Source: JAJPJX01 sp964568355 (GTDB taxonomy: Bacteria; Acidobacteriota; Terriglobia; Bryobacterales; Bryobacteraceae). Taken from it: a stretch of 12,243 bases of DNA. The stretch spans positions 1-12,243 of the forward strand of contig CAZMRK010000520.1 in NCBI GenBank assembly GCA_964568355.1, read 5' to 3'. The notes under the pieces were generated by a model. The model saw only the letters and a list, made by a program, of their open reading frames with translations, was not told where the DNA came from and did no database searches. Both the position numbers and the translations under genes were made by a program. This document shows, in pieces, positions 6,251-12,243 of this stretch (positions within the stretch are counted from its first letter, which is position 1; every line of letters starts with the position of its first letter).

Positions 6251-8080
6251 ATGAAAAAGGTACTGTTTCGTCTTACCGGATTGTTGATCGTGGCGGCCTG
6301 CGTGTGGGGAGGCTACCGTCTCTTCCAGCAACTGCCGCAGCGCCAGGAGCGGGTGGCGACCACCAAGGTGCAGCGCTCCGACGTGGTCATCCGGTCCTAC
6401 ACGCGAGGCGAACTGCGCGCCGTCCGGTCAGTGACGCTCTCGGCTCCCAACCTGTTCAGTACGGTGCAGGTGACCCGGCTGGCCCCCATGGGCAGCCTGG
6501 CGCACGACAAAGATCTGATCGTCGAATTCGACGACTCCGAGCGCAGGGCCCAGTTGGAAGAGACCATGCTCGAGGTCGAACAGACCGATGAACAGATCAA
6601 GAAAGCGGAAGCCGATCTGGCCATGCGCAGCAACCAGGACCAGGTGGACCTGCTGCACACGCGTTACGGCGTGCGCCGGGCCGAACTGGAGGTGCAGCGC
6701 AACGACGTGGTTTCGGAGATCGACCGCAAAAAGAACCTGCTCACGCTGGAAGAGCAGCGCAAGCGGCTGGTACAGCTCCAGAATGATATCCGCTCGCGGC
6801 AGGCGCAGGCGGAAGCGCAACTGGCGGTGCTGAAGGAAACCCGCAACAAGGCCATGATCGACGTGCGCCGCGAGCAGCAGCGCATCGCCCAGGCCAAAGT
6901 GCTCTCTCCCATGACGGGGCTGGTGGCGATCCGGCAGAACCGCACGGGCTTTTTCATGTTCGGCCAGCAGATTCCGGACATCCGCGAGGGCGACACGCTG
7001 CAGCCGGGAATTCCGGTGGCGGACATTCTGGATCTCTCGGAGCTCGAGCTGGTGGCCAAGGTCGGCGAACTGGACCGCGCGAACCTGCACGAAGGGCAGG
7101 AGGTTCTGATCACGCTGGACGCGGTGCCGGACAAGAAGTTCCGCGGCAAGATCAAGGGCATGAGCGGCACGGCCAGCTCCAACGTGTTTTCCGGAGATCC
7201 GGCCAAGAAGTTTGATGTGATCTTTTCGATCGACATGCGGCAGTTGCTGACCTCGCTGGGTATGAAGCCGAGCGAGGTGCAGAAGATCCTGGAGACGGCC
7301 GAGAGGAACGCCAAGCGCGGTCCGGTGGGGGTAGCCTTGCCGCAGACCGCAGGCGCGCCGGGCGGCGGTCCGGTGGCGGCAGCCCCGGCGGGAGGTACGG
7401 GCGCAGGGCCTGCTCCGGCAGGGGCACCGGGTGCTCCGCCGGCCGCTGGCGGCGTCACCTCCAGCCAGACGCGCGCGGGCGCACCGCAGGACCGGCTGCG
7501 ATTCCAGCAGGAGCTCCAAAAGGCCCTGGGCGGCAAGAAGCTGGAAAATGCCACTCCGGAAGAGCAGCAGAAGGCTATGGCGCAGGCGCGCCGCGCGATG
7601 CAGGCTCCCGCCGCCGGCGGCATGGCCCGTACCGGTGCTGCTGCCGGGCCGGGCGGCAATCCGCTCGATTTCATGCGCATGTCCGCCGCGGCGGTGGGCC
7701 AGTTCAGCGAGCAGGATCGCGCCAACGCAAAACTACCGCTGCCGCCCGAGGAGGACTCGCAGCTCCAGGTGCTGCTGAGGCCGGGGCTGCTGGCGGATAT
7801 CGAGATCACGGTGGAGAGAATTCCCAACGCCCTGCACGTTCCGGTGCAGGCGGTGTTCGACAGGAACGGCCAGAGCACGGTCTACGTACAGCACGGCAGC
7901 CGGTTTGAGGAGCGCCCGGTGCAGGTGGCCCGGCGCAGCGAGTCGACCATGGTGCTTTCCGGAGGAGTCCAGCCCGGAGAAGTGGTAGCCCTCGGCGATC
8001 CCAACGCCAAGAAGACCAAGAGCGGAGAGCGGAAGGGTGGCAAAGGCATGGGCAGCATGCCAGGGGGTGCTTCGAAGTGA
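6251..8080 (+). CDS. HlyD/MacA-type periplasmic adaptor 3, with Pro/Ala/Gly-rich insert
   Basis: A 609-residue adaptor. The N-terminus (residues 1-22) is hydrophobic and contains VAAC at 14-17, which fits a lipobox with C17 as the lipid-modified residue; a plain transmembrane anchor is the alternative. The first lipoyl half lies at about 38-94 (SLAHDKDLIVEFD), a long coiled coil at about 96-213, and the second lipoyl half starts at KVLSPMTGLVAI (216-227). The beta-barrel starts near 264 but is interrupted after FDVIFSIDMR (321-330) by about 175 residues. These include a Pro/Ala/Gly-rich stretch (357-412), a charged helical stretch (413-452) and more Ala/Gly. The barrel then resumes at VLLRPGLLADIEI (507-519), and a membrane-proximal domain and a basic Gly/Lys tail follow. 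The TGA stop overlaps the GTG start of the permease (GTGA). Confidence 0.88.
   Translation: MKKVLFRLTGLLIVAACVWGGYRLFQQLPQRQERVATTKVQRSDVVIRSYTRGELRAVRSVTLSAPNLFSTVQVTRLAPMGSLAHDKDLIVEFDDSERRAQLEETMLEVEQTDEQIKKAEADLAMRSNQDQVDLLHTRYGVRRAELEVQRNDVVSEIDRKKNLLTLEEQRKRLVQLQNDIRSRQAQAEAQLAVLKETRNKAMIDVRREQQRIAQAKVLSPMTGLVAIRQNRTGFFMFGQQIPDIREGDTLQPGIPVADILDLSELELVAKVGELDRANLHEGQEVLITLDAVPDKKFRGKIKGMSGTASSNVFSGDPAKKFDVIFSIDMRQLLTSLGMKPSEVQKILETAERNAKRGPVGVALPQTAGAPGGGPVAAAPAGGTGAGPAPAGAPGAPPAAGGVTSSQTRAGAPQDRLRFQQELQKALGGKKLENATPEEQQKAMAQARRAMQAPAAGGMARTGAAAGPGGNPLDFMRMSAAAVGQFSEQDRANAKLPLPPEEDSQLQVLLRPGLLADIEITVERIPNALHVPVQAVFDRNGQSTVYVQHGSRFEERPVQVARRSESTMVLSGGVQPGEVVALGDPNAKKTKSGERKGGKGMGSMPGGASK
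7241..7771 (+). other. Low-complexity and helical insert inside adaptor 3
   Basis: About residues 331-507 of adaptor 3 interrupt the beta-barrel. The order is a short helix (SEVQKILETAERNAKR), a Pro/Ala/Gly stretch, a charged stretch with ATPEEQQKAMAQARRAM that looks amphipathic and helical, and a second Ala/Gly/Met stretch. The barrel sequence then returns. The frame is continuous. Confidence 0.75.
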
Positions 8081-9339
8081 CTATTCCGATCATATCTGAA
8101 CTCATTCCCGAACTGTTGATGGGGCTTTCGAGCCTCCTGGCGCACAAGCTGCGAAGCCTGCTGACGATGCTCGGCATGATCTTCGGTGTGGGGGCTGTGG
8201 TCGCGATGCTCTCGATCACCGCGGGGGCGCAGAAAGAGATGATGAGTTTCATCGATCAACTGGGTGTGAACAACATCATCATCGAAGCCCGCGAAGCGGT
8301 GGATCGCAACGAACTGCAGACCGTCCGCGCCATTTCGCCGGGGCTCAGTTTTCGCGATTTCCGCGCCATCTCGGAGAACGTTCAGGGCGTGGAAGCCATG
8401 ACGCCGCGCAAGCGCTTTAAGCCGCAGCGGGTGCTTCCCAAGACCACGCAGGAGGCACCGCAATTGATCGGCGTCCTGCCGAATTTCACCGAGATCAACA
8501 GCCTGAAGCTGATCGCCGGACGCTTCTTCACCTCGGAAGAGAATATGCGTTCCGCGCCGGTCTGCGTGTTGGGCGACACGGCCAAGGTAAACCTGCTGGG
8601 TTTTGACGACGCCATCGGCAAGTACGTGAAGGTCAACGATGTCTGGCTCCAGGTGGTAGGAGTGCTGACGCCGCAGGCTTCCGGAGATACCGATGTGGAA
8701 GGTCTGCAGGCGCTCAACCGCAACAATCTGGTGATTGCCCCGCTCAATACCGTAATGCGGCGCTTCGAGGACAACACCAGTTATCTGAAAGACGAGATCG
8801 ACGGCATCTACATGAAGGTGACGCCCACCACCGATTCGGTGGAGACCGCGAACGTGGTGCGCGCCATTCTGTCGGCCACGCACAAAGACGCCGGCGACTT
8901 CACGGTGGTGGTGCCGGCCGGGCTGCTCGAAGAGCGCCGCAGGACGCAGTTCATCTTCAATATCGTCATGATCTGCATTGCCGGCATCTCGCTGCTGGTC
9001 GGCGGAATCGGCATCATGAACATCATGCTGGCGACGGTTCTCGAGCGAACCCGTGAGATCGGCATCCGGCGCGCGATTGGTGCACGCCAGGGCGACATCG
9101 TGCGTCAATTTCTGACGGAAGCCGTGCTGATCTCGATCGTCGGCGGGTTGATTGGAATCGCCTTCGGATTCACGTTGTCGCGGATCATCGCCTCCGCGGC
9201 GGGCTGGTCCACGGTGGTGACCACTTCTTCGATCGCCGTGGCATTCGGCGTGTCGGTGTTCATCGGCTTATTATTTGGAATTTATCCGGCCGTTCAGGCC
9301 GCGAGACTGGATCCCATTGAAGCGATCCGCTACGAGTAA
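8077..9339 (+). CDS. MacB/FtsX-type ABC transporter permease (no ATPase domain)
   Basis: A 420-residue inner-membrane permease of the MacB/LolCE/FtsX (type VII) group. The first membrane helix is at about 28-49 (TMLGMIFGVGAVVAMLSI). A large periplasmic MacB core domain covers about 50-285. Three more helices lie at about 294-318, 347-373 and 383-404. Between helices 2 and 3 is the cytoplasmic EIGIRRAIGA motif (327-336), the family's ATPase-coupling region, and the protein ends with the usual AARLDPIEAIRYE. E. coli MacB has an N-terminal ATPase domain fused to the same permease; here it is absent, and no separate ATP-binding protein is encoded in the window. The GTG start overlaps the adaptor 3 stop, so translation is probably coupled. 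Such permeases work as homodimers that drive export from the periplasm by mechanotransmission. The substrate is unknown. Confidence 0.92.
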   Translation: MTIPIISELIPELLMGLSSLLAHKLRSLLTMLGMIFGVGAVVAMLSITAGAQKEMMSFIDQLGVNNIIIEAREAVDRNELQTVRAISPGLSFRDFRAISENVQGVEAMTPRKRFKPQRVLPKTTQEAPQLIGVLPNFTEINSLKLIAGRFFTSEENMRSAPVCVLGDTAKVNLLGFDDAIGKYVKVNDVWLQVVGVLTPQASGDTDVEGLQALNRNNLVIAPLNTVMRRFEDNTSYLKDEIDGIYMKVTPTTDSVETANVVRAILSATHKDAGDFTVVVPAGLLEERRRTQFIFNIVMICIAGISLLVGGIGIMNIMLATVLERTREIGIRRAIGARQGDIVRQFLTEAVLISIVGGLIGIAFGFTLSRIIASAAGWSTVVTTSSIAVAFGVSVFIGLLFGIYPAVQAARLDPIEAIRYE

Positions 9340-9351
9340 TTCGAGAGAGAT

Positions 9352-11004
9352 ATGGTTTTTCGATTGATAGCTGCTGGATCCCTGATCGCAGCGTCGGTTT
9401 TGGCGCAAGTTTCATCCTTCCCCAAGCCGTCCTATTTCCGCGAGACTTTCTCATCCACCCCGCCCAAGGTGGAGCTTCCGGCGCCGGTTCGTCTGAAAGA
9501 CTTTGTGGCCAACGGCAAGCTGGAGTTGTCGCTTCAGTCCTACCTGGAGCTGGTGATGGCGAACAATACCGATATCGCCATTCAGCGGATGAATATGGAG
9601 CCGTTTCGGAATGCCATTCTACGCACTTTTGGCGTCTTCGATCCGGTGGCAACCGGCAGCTTCAACAACCAGCGTCAGAAAACTCCCTCGAATACGTATC
9701 TGGCGGGGGCCAATACTCTGGTGCAGTTGACGCAGCCGGTCCGGTTTGGCTACAGCCAGACGCTCGACACCGGTCTCAACTACCAGGCTGTGTTCGCTGC
9801 GCAGAAATTTTCCACCAATAGCGGCTTTCAGAACTACAACCCGGCTCTGACCTCAAACCTGGGGGTGAGCTTCACGCAGCCGCTGATCAAGAACCGCGGC
9901 CGCTACGTCAACCGTCTGCCGATCATGATCGCGCGCAGCCGGCTGCGCCGGTCTGAATACGATCTGAAAGCCTCGCTGATCCAATTAGTGACCCAGGCGG
10001 AGACGGCCTATTGGAACGTGATTCTGGCGCGCGAGAACCTCCGCGTGAACGAAAGCGCGCTGAATCTGGCCGACCAGGCCTTGAAGCGGGCGCAACTGGA
10101 GCTCAAGCTGGGCGCGCTCTCTCCGCTCGATATCTACAATCCGCAGCAGCAGTATGCCACGGCGGAGATCGGGGTCTCCCAGGCCCGCTTCTTTCTGGCA
10201 CAGCAGGAAGACGCGCTGCGCAAACAGATGGGCGTGGATCTCGATCCGGACATCCGCAAGCTGCCGATCACGTTGACCGAGAACGTCATGCCGACCGCCG
10301 ATGCCGCGCCTGTCGACGGGGAGAAGGAAGTCGAGAAGGCGTTGAACATGCGGCCCGAACTGAGGTCCATCCTGCAGTCGATCGACGTGGATGATCTGCA
10401 AATCAAGAGCTCCAAGAATGCCCTGCTGCCGGACCTCTCTCTCACCGGCTCTTACACGACGCAGGGGCAGGGAGGCACCTTCTACCAGCGCTCCAACGTG
10501 TTTTCGCCGGACGGCAGCCAGTCTTCGCAGATCATCAACGTGATTCCGGGTGGCTTCGGCGATTCCCTCAACCAGATGTTTGGTTTCGGCTATCCGGTCT
10601 ATTCGTTCGGGCTAACCCTGCGCCTGCCCATCCGCAATCGCGCCGCCTCCGCCGACCTGGCCGACGCGGTGGTGCAGAAGCGCATGGATACGTTGAACCT
10701 GCGCACCACGCAGCAGCAGATCCGGCTCGACACCCTCACCGCCGCCAACCAGGTGGAATCGAGCAAAGCCGCCGTGAAGCTGGCGGTGGTGGCGCAGGAT
10801 TTCGCCCGGAAGTACCTGGAAGCCGAGCAGAAAAAGTACGATCTCGGAACCAGCCAGATCTTCTTCGTGCTGCAGGCGCAGCAGGCACTGGTCAACGCCG
10901 AGTCGGCGGTGGTGCAGAACTCGGTGCAGTATCGCCTGAACCTGCTGAACCTTCTGCGCCGCACCGGAGAACTGCTGGATGCACGCAACATTGCCGTCCA
11001 GTAG
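9352..11004 (+). CDS. TolC-family outer membrane efflux protein
   Basis: A 550-residue outer-membrane factor expected to trimerise into a channel across the outer membrane and periplasm. A signal peptide (1-18, ending SVLA before Q19) is clear. Two OEP-type repeats follow. The first has a helical section at about 200-295 (TAYWNVILARENLRVNESAL, then LGALSPLDIY, then the returning helix). The second has its helical section at about 430-545 (KYDLGTSQIFFVLQAQQALV, then YRLNLLNLLRRTG). Strand regions with many aromatics and long loops occupy about 95-190 and 362-428; both are longer than the roughly 30-residue strand regions of E. coli TolC. The ATG is 12 nt after the permease stop, with a GAGAGA sequence just before it. 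It closes the operon and would provide the outer-membrane exit for the three adaptors and permease. Confidence 0.92.
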   Translation: MVFRLIAAGSLIAASVLAQVSSFPKPSYFRETFSSTPPKVELPAPVRLKDFVANGKLELSLQSYLELVMANNTDIAIQRMNMEPFRNAILRTFGVFDPVATGSFNNQRQKTPSNTYLAGANTLVQLTQPVRFGYSQTLDTGLNYQAVFAAQKFSTNSGFQNYNPALTSNLGVSFTQPLIKNRGRYVNRLPIMIARSRLRRSEYDLKASLIQLVTQAETAYWNVILARENLRVNESALNLADQALKRAQLELKLGALSPLDIYNPQQQYATAEIGVSQARFFLAQQEDALRKQMGVDLDPDIRKLPITLTENVMPTADAAPVDGEKEVEKALNMRPELRSILQSIDVDDLQIKSSKNALLPDLSLTGSYTTQGQGGTFYQRSNVFSPDGSQSSQIINVIPGGFGDSLNQMFGFGYPVYSFGLTLRLPIRNRAASADLADAVVQKRMDTLNLRTTQQQIRLDTLTAANQVESSKAAVKLAVVAQDFARKYLEAEQKKYDLGTSQIFFVLQAQQALVNAESAVVQNSVQYRLNLLNLLRRTGELLDARNIAVQ

Positions 11005-11010
11005 GACGGC

Positions 11011-11040
11011 GGGGTCGGGGGTTAGGGGCTGGGGGTTGGG
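11011..11040 (+). repeat. G-quadruplex-type G-run repeat after the TolC-family gene
   Basis: Five consecutive G-runs of 4, 5, 4, 5 and 3 bases are separated by loops of only 2-3 bases (TC, TTA, CT, TT). This is a textbook G-quadruplex-forming pattern on the plus strand, 6 nt after the stop codon of the outer-membrane protein gene. The last G-run is also the first three bases of the downstream hairpin arm. Confidence 0.8.
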
Positions 11041-11074
11041 AAAAAGCGTCGCGTGCGGGCGGCGGCTTTTTCCC
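11038..11074 (+). terminator. Hairpin, possible bidirectional terminator
   Basis: GGGAAAAAGC (11038-11047) and GCTTTTTCCC (11065-11074) are perfect 10-bp complements around a 17-nt GC-rich loop. The T-tract lies inside the stem and is followed by CCC rather than more T, so it is not a canonical intrinsic terminator. It is the only candidate for the end of the export operon transcript. A smaller dyad, CCCG-TTCT-CGGG, overlaps its right edge (11072-11083). Confidence 0.35.
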
Positions 11075-11088
11075 GTTCTCGGGACGAT

Positions 11089-11097
11089 TGGTAAAAT
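11089..11097 (+). promoter_or_regulatory. Extended -10 promoter for mutL
   Basis: TGGTAAAAT is an extended -10 element: TG, one base, then TAAAAT, a 5/6 match to TATAAT. The -35 position (around 11069-11074, TTTCCC) is poor, which is tolerated in extended -10 promoters. Transcription would begin near 11104, giving mutL a leader of about 55 nt that contains the C-rich repeat. It is the best promoter match in the window. Confidence 0.45.
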
Positions 11098-11105
11098 AAC
11101 CCTTG

Positions 11106-11156
11106 ATGCAACTACTCCCTAACCCCCATCCCCCAGCCCCCCAACCCCGTTTTTAG
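11106..11156 (+). CDS. Possible 16-codon upstream ORF in the mutL leader
   Basis: ATG at 11106 opens a short frame encoding MQLLPNPHPPAPQPRF, with a TAG stop 2 nt before the mutL ATG and in a different frame. Seven of its 16 residues are proline because it runs through the C-rich repeat. It has no Shine-Dalgarno sequence and may be chance. If translated, it could couple to mutL, whose own start also lacks a ribosome binding site. Confidence 0.2.
   Translation: MQLLPNPHPPAPQPRF
11117..11148 (-). repeat. Second G-quadruplex-type repeat, inverted, in the mutL leader
   Basis: C-runs of 3, 5, 5, 6 and 4 bases with two- or three-base loops (TAA, AT, AG, AA) form the mirror of the repeat at 11011-11040, so the quadruplex-forming strand is the minus strand. 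The 11-base core CCCCCAGCCCC at 11130-11140 is an exact reverse complement of 11025-11035. It ends 10 nt before the mutL start codon. Confidence 0.8.
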
Positions 11157-11158
11157 TC

Positions 11159-12243
11159 ATGGGGCGGATCCGCGTACTGCCCGATCAGATCGCCAACAAG
11201 ATTGCCGCGGGTGAGGTGGTGGAGCGGCCGGCTTCGGTGGTCAAGGAGCTGCTGGAGAACTCGCTTGACGCCGGCAGCACGGAGATCCGGGTGGAGGTGG
11301 AGAACGGCGGAAGGCGGCTGATCCGCATCGCCGACGACGGATCGGGAATGCTGCGCGACGATGCCCTGCTGGCTTTCGAGCGCCACGCGACCAGCAAGCT
11401 GCGCGACGTGCAGGATCTCTTTTCGATTGCCACGCTCGGGTTTCGGGGCGAGGCTTTGCCCTCGATCGCTTCGGTCTCGCGTCTGCTGCTCGAAACCCGC
11501 TCGGAGGAAGAAGCGACCGGGACGCGCATCGAGATCGCGGGGGGCAAGATGTTGCACTGCGACGAGGCCGCGCTGGCCCGCGGCACCACCATCACGGTCC
11601 GCGACCTCTTCTTCAACGTGCCGGCGCGGCGCAAGTTTCTGCGCTCCGAGCAGACGGAGCTGGCGCACATCGCCTCGCTGGTGACGCACTACAGCCTGGC
11701 GCATCGGGATAAGACGTTCCGCCTGCTCAGCGGAGGGAGCGAACTGCTCTCGGTGACACCGGTGGGCACGCTGCGCGAGCGGGTCTACCAGGTCTTCGGC
11801 AGCCAGACGCTCGACGAGCTGGTAGAACTAGGGGAGCGAGAAAAGGAATTGGTGCTGCCCCCGCCCTACGTGCCGCCCACAGAGGCCATCGCGAAGTTCC
11901 GGCGCGAGCCGGAGGAGCCTTCCACCAAGACCTTCCGGCTGCGCGGATTCGTTTCGCGCCCGCAGGTGCAAAAGGGCAATCGCAACTCGATTTTCATCTT
12001 CGTCAACGGCCGGCTGATTCGAGACCGCCTGCTGTTGCACGCGCTTTCGGCGGCATATCACAACCTGATGCCGCCCGCTGCTTATCCGTTTGCGCTGCTG
12101 TTCCTCGAATGCGAATTCGATGAGGTGGACGTGAACGTGCATCCATCGAAGACCGAGGTGCGCTTCCGGCATCAGGGCTTTGTGCACGATTTCGTGCGGG
12201 ATACGATTCGCGAGCGCCTGGTGGAGTCCCGGCCCGCGCCGGC
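11159..12243 (+). CDS. mutL: DNA mismatch repair protein MutL (3' end cut by window)
   Basis: The first 361 codons of MutL, open to the window edge. MutL is the ATP-driven matchmaker between MutS and downstream nicking or helicase steps in mismatch repair. The N-terminal GHKL ATPase is complete: IANKIAAGEVVERP at 11-24, KELLENSLDAGS at 29-40 (E30 catalytic, N34 for magnesium), ADDGSGM at 58-64, RHATSKL at 75-81, GFRGEAL at 94-100, and GTTITVRDLFFNVPARRKFL at 142-161. The transducer domain contains FVNGRLIRDR (281-290) and VDVNVHPSKTEVRF (323-336). The C-terminal dimerisation domain, and whether it has an endonuclease motif, lie beyond the window. The ATG at 11159 is required by the alignment but has no Shine-Dalgarno sequence; the leader before it is C-rich. 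Confidence 0.96.
   Translation, partial: MGRIRVLPDQIANKIAAGEVVERPASVVKELLENSLDAGSTEIRVEVENGGRRLIRIADDGSGMLRDDALLAFERHATSKLRDVQDLFSIATLGFRGEALPSIASVSRLLLETRSEEEATGTRIEIAGGKMLHCDEAALARGTTITVRDLFFNVPARRKFLRSEQTELAHIASLVTHYSLAHRDKTFRLLSGGSELLSVTPVGTLRERVYQVFGSQTLDELVELGEREKELVLPPPYVPPTEAIAKFRREPEEPSTKTFRLRGFVSRPQVQKGNRNSIFIFVNGRLIRDRLLLHALSAAYHNLMPPAAYPFALLFLECEFDEVDVNVHPSKTEVRFRHQGFVHDFVRDTIRERLVESRPAP

Noticed and set aside
6664..7878. A 404-codon minus-strand open frame opposite adaptor 3, rich in serine and cysteine
   Set aside because: Composition is typical of a shadow frame over Ala/Gly/Gln-coding DNA; no signal peptide or domain fits, and the plus-strand adaptor accounts for the region.
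7882..9108. A 408-codon open frame on the minus strand opposite the permease
   Set aside because: It is rich in H, R, D and Q as expected of antisense translation of a high-GC gene, has no family motif, and lies opposite a clear MacB-type permease.
11011..11148. The C/G-run repeats as a CRISPR or telomere-like array
   Set aside because: There are only two copies, in opposite orientation, with no spacers of constant length and no cas genes nearby; a quadruplex-type intergenic repeat fits better.

Overview
The window reads as chromosomal DNA of a high-GC Gram-negative bacterium. An outer-membrane TolC-type channel and periplasmic adaptor proteins show a two-membrane envelope. The scpA-scpB-rluB order, the MacB-type permease cluster and the low-complexity inserts in the adaptors together suggest an acidobacterium (Bryobacter/Solibacter-like). 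This taxonomic call is an inference; no rRNA or other marker is present to fix it. No tRNA, rRNA, CRISPR array, transposase or integrase was seen.

Left part (1-2925, minus strand): a tightly packed operon read right to left, scpA - scpB - rluB - CoA-binding protein. Junctions overlap by 1-4 nt or lie within 4 nt of each other. ScpA and ScpB are the non-SMC partners of the SMC condensin, RluB is a 23S rRNA pseudouridine synthase, and the last gene is a small CoA-binding Rossmann protein. ScpB carries a long acidic, alanine-rich C-terminal tail.

Middle (2926-3099): a divergent intergenic region with weak promoter candidates on both strands.

Centre (3100-11004, plus strand): a five-gene export operon. 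Three successive but different HlyD/MacA-type periplasmic adaptors are followed by a MacB/FtsX-type ABC permease without an ATPase domain, then a TolC-family outer-membrane channel. Gaps are 34, 18, -4 and 12 nt. The products would form a tripartite inner membrane-periplasm-outer membrane conduit. No ATP-binding subunit is encoded here, and two of the three adaptors have low-complexity inserts of about 150-180 residues inside normally compact domains.

Right part (11005-12243, plus strand): a 154-nt intergenic spacer holds two G-quadruplex-type repeats in inverted orientation, a 10-bp A/T-tract hairpin, an extended -10 promoter and a 16-codon upstream ORF. It is followed by mutL (DNA mismatch repair), which runs off the end of the window.

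The most unusual points are the ATPase-less, three-adaptor efflux operon, the low-complexity segments that interrupt adaptor domains, the FGQ...EGD motif common to all three adaptors, and the structured spacer in front of mutL.
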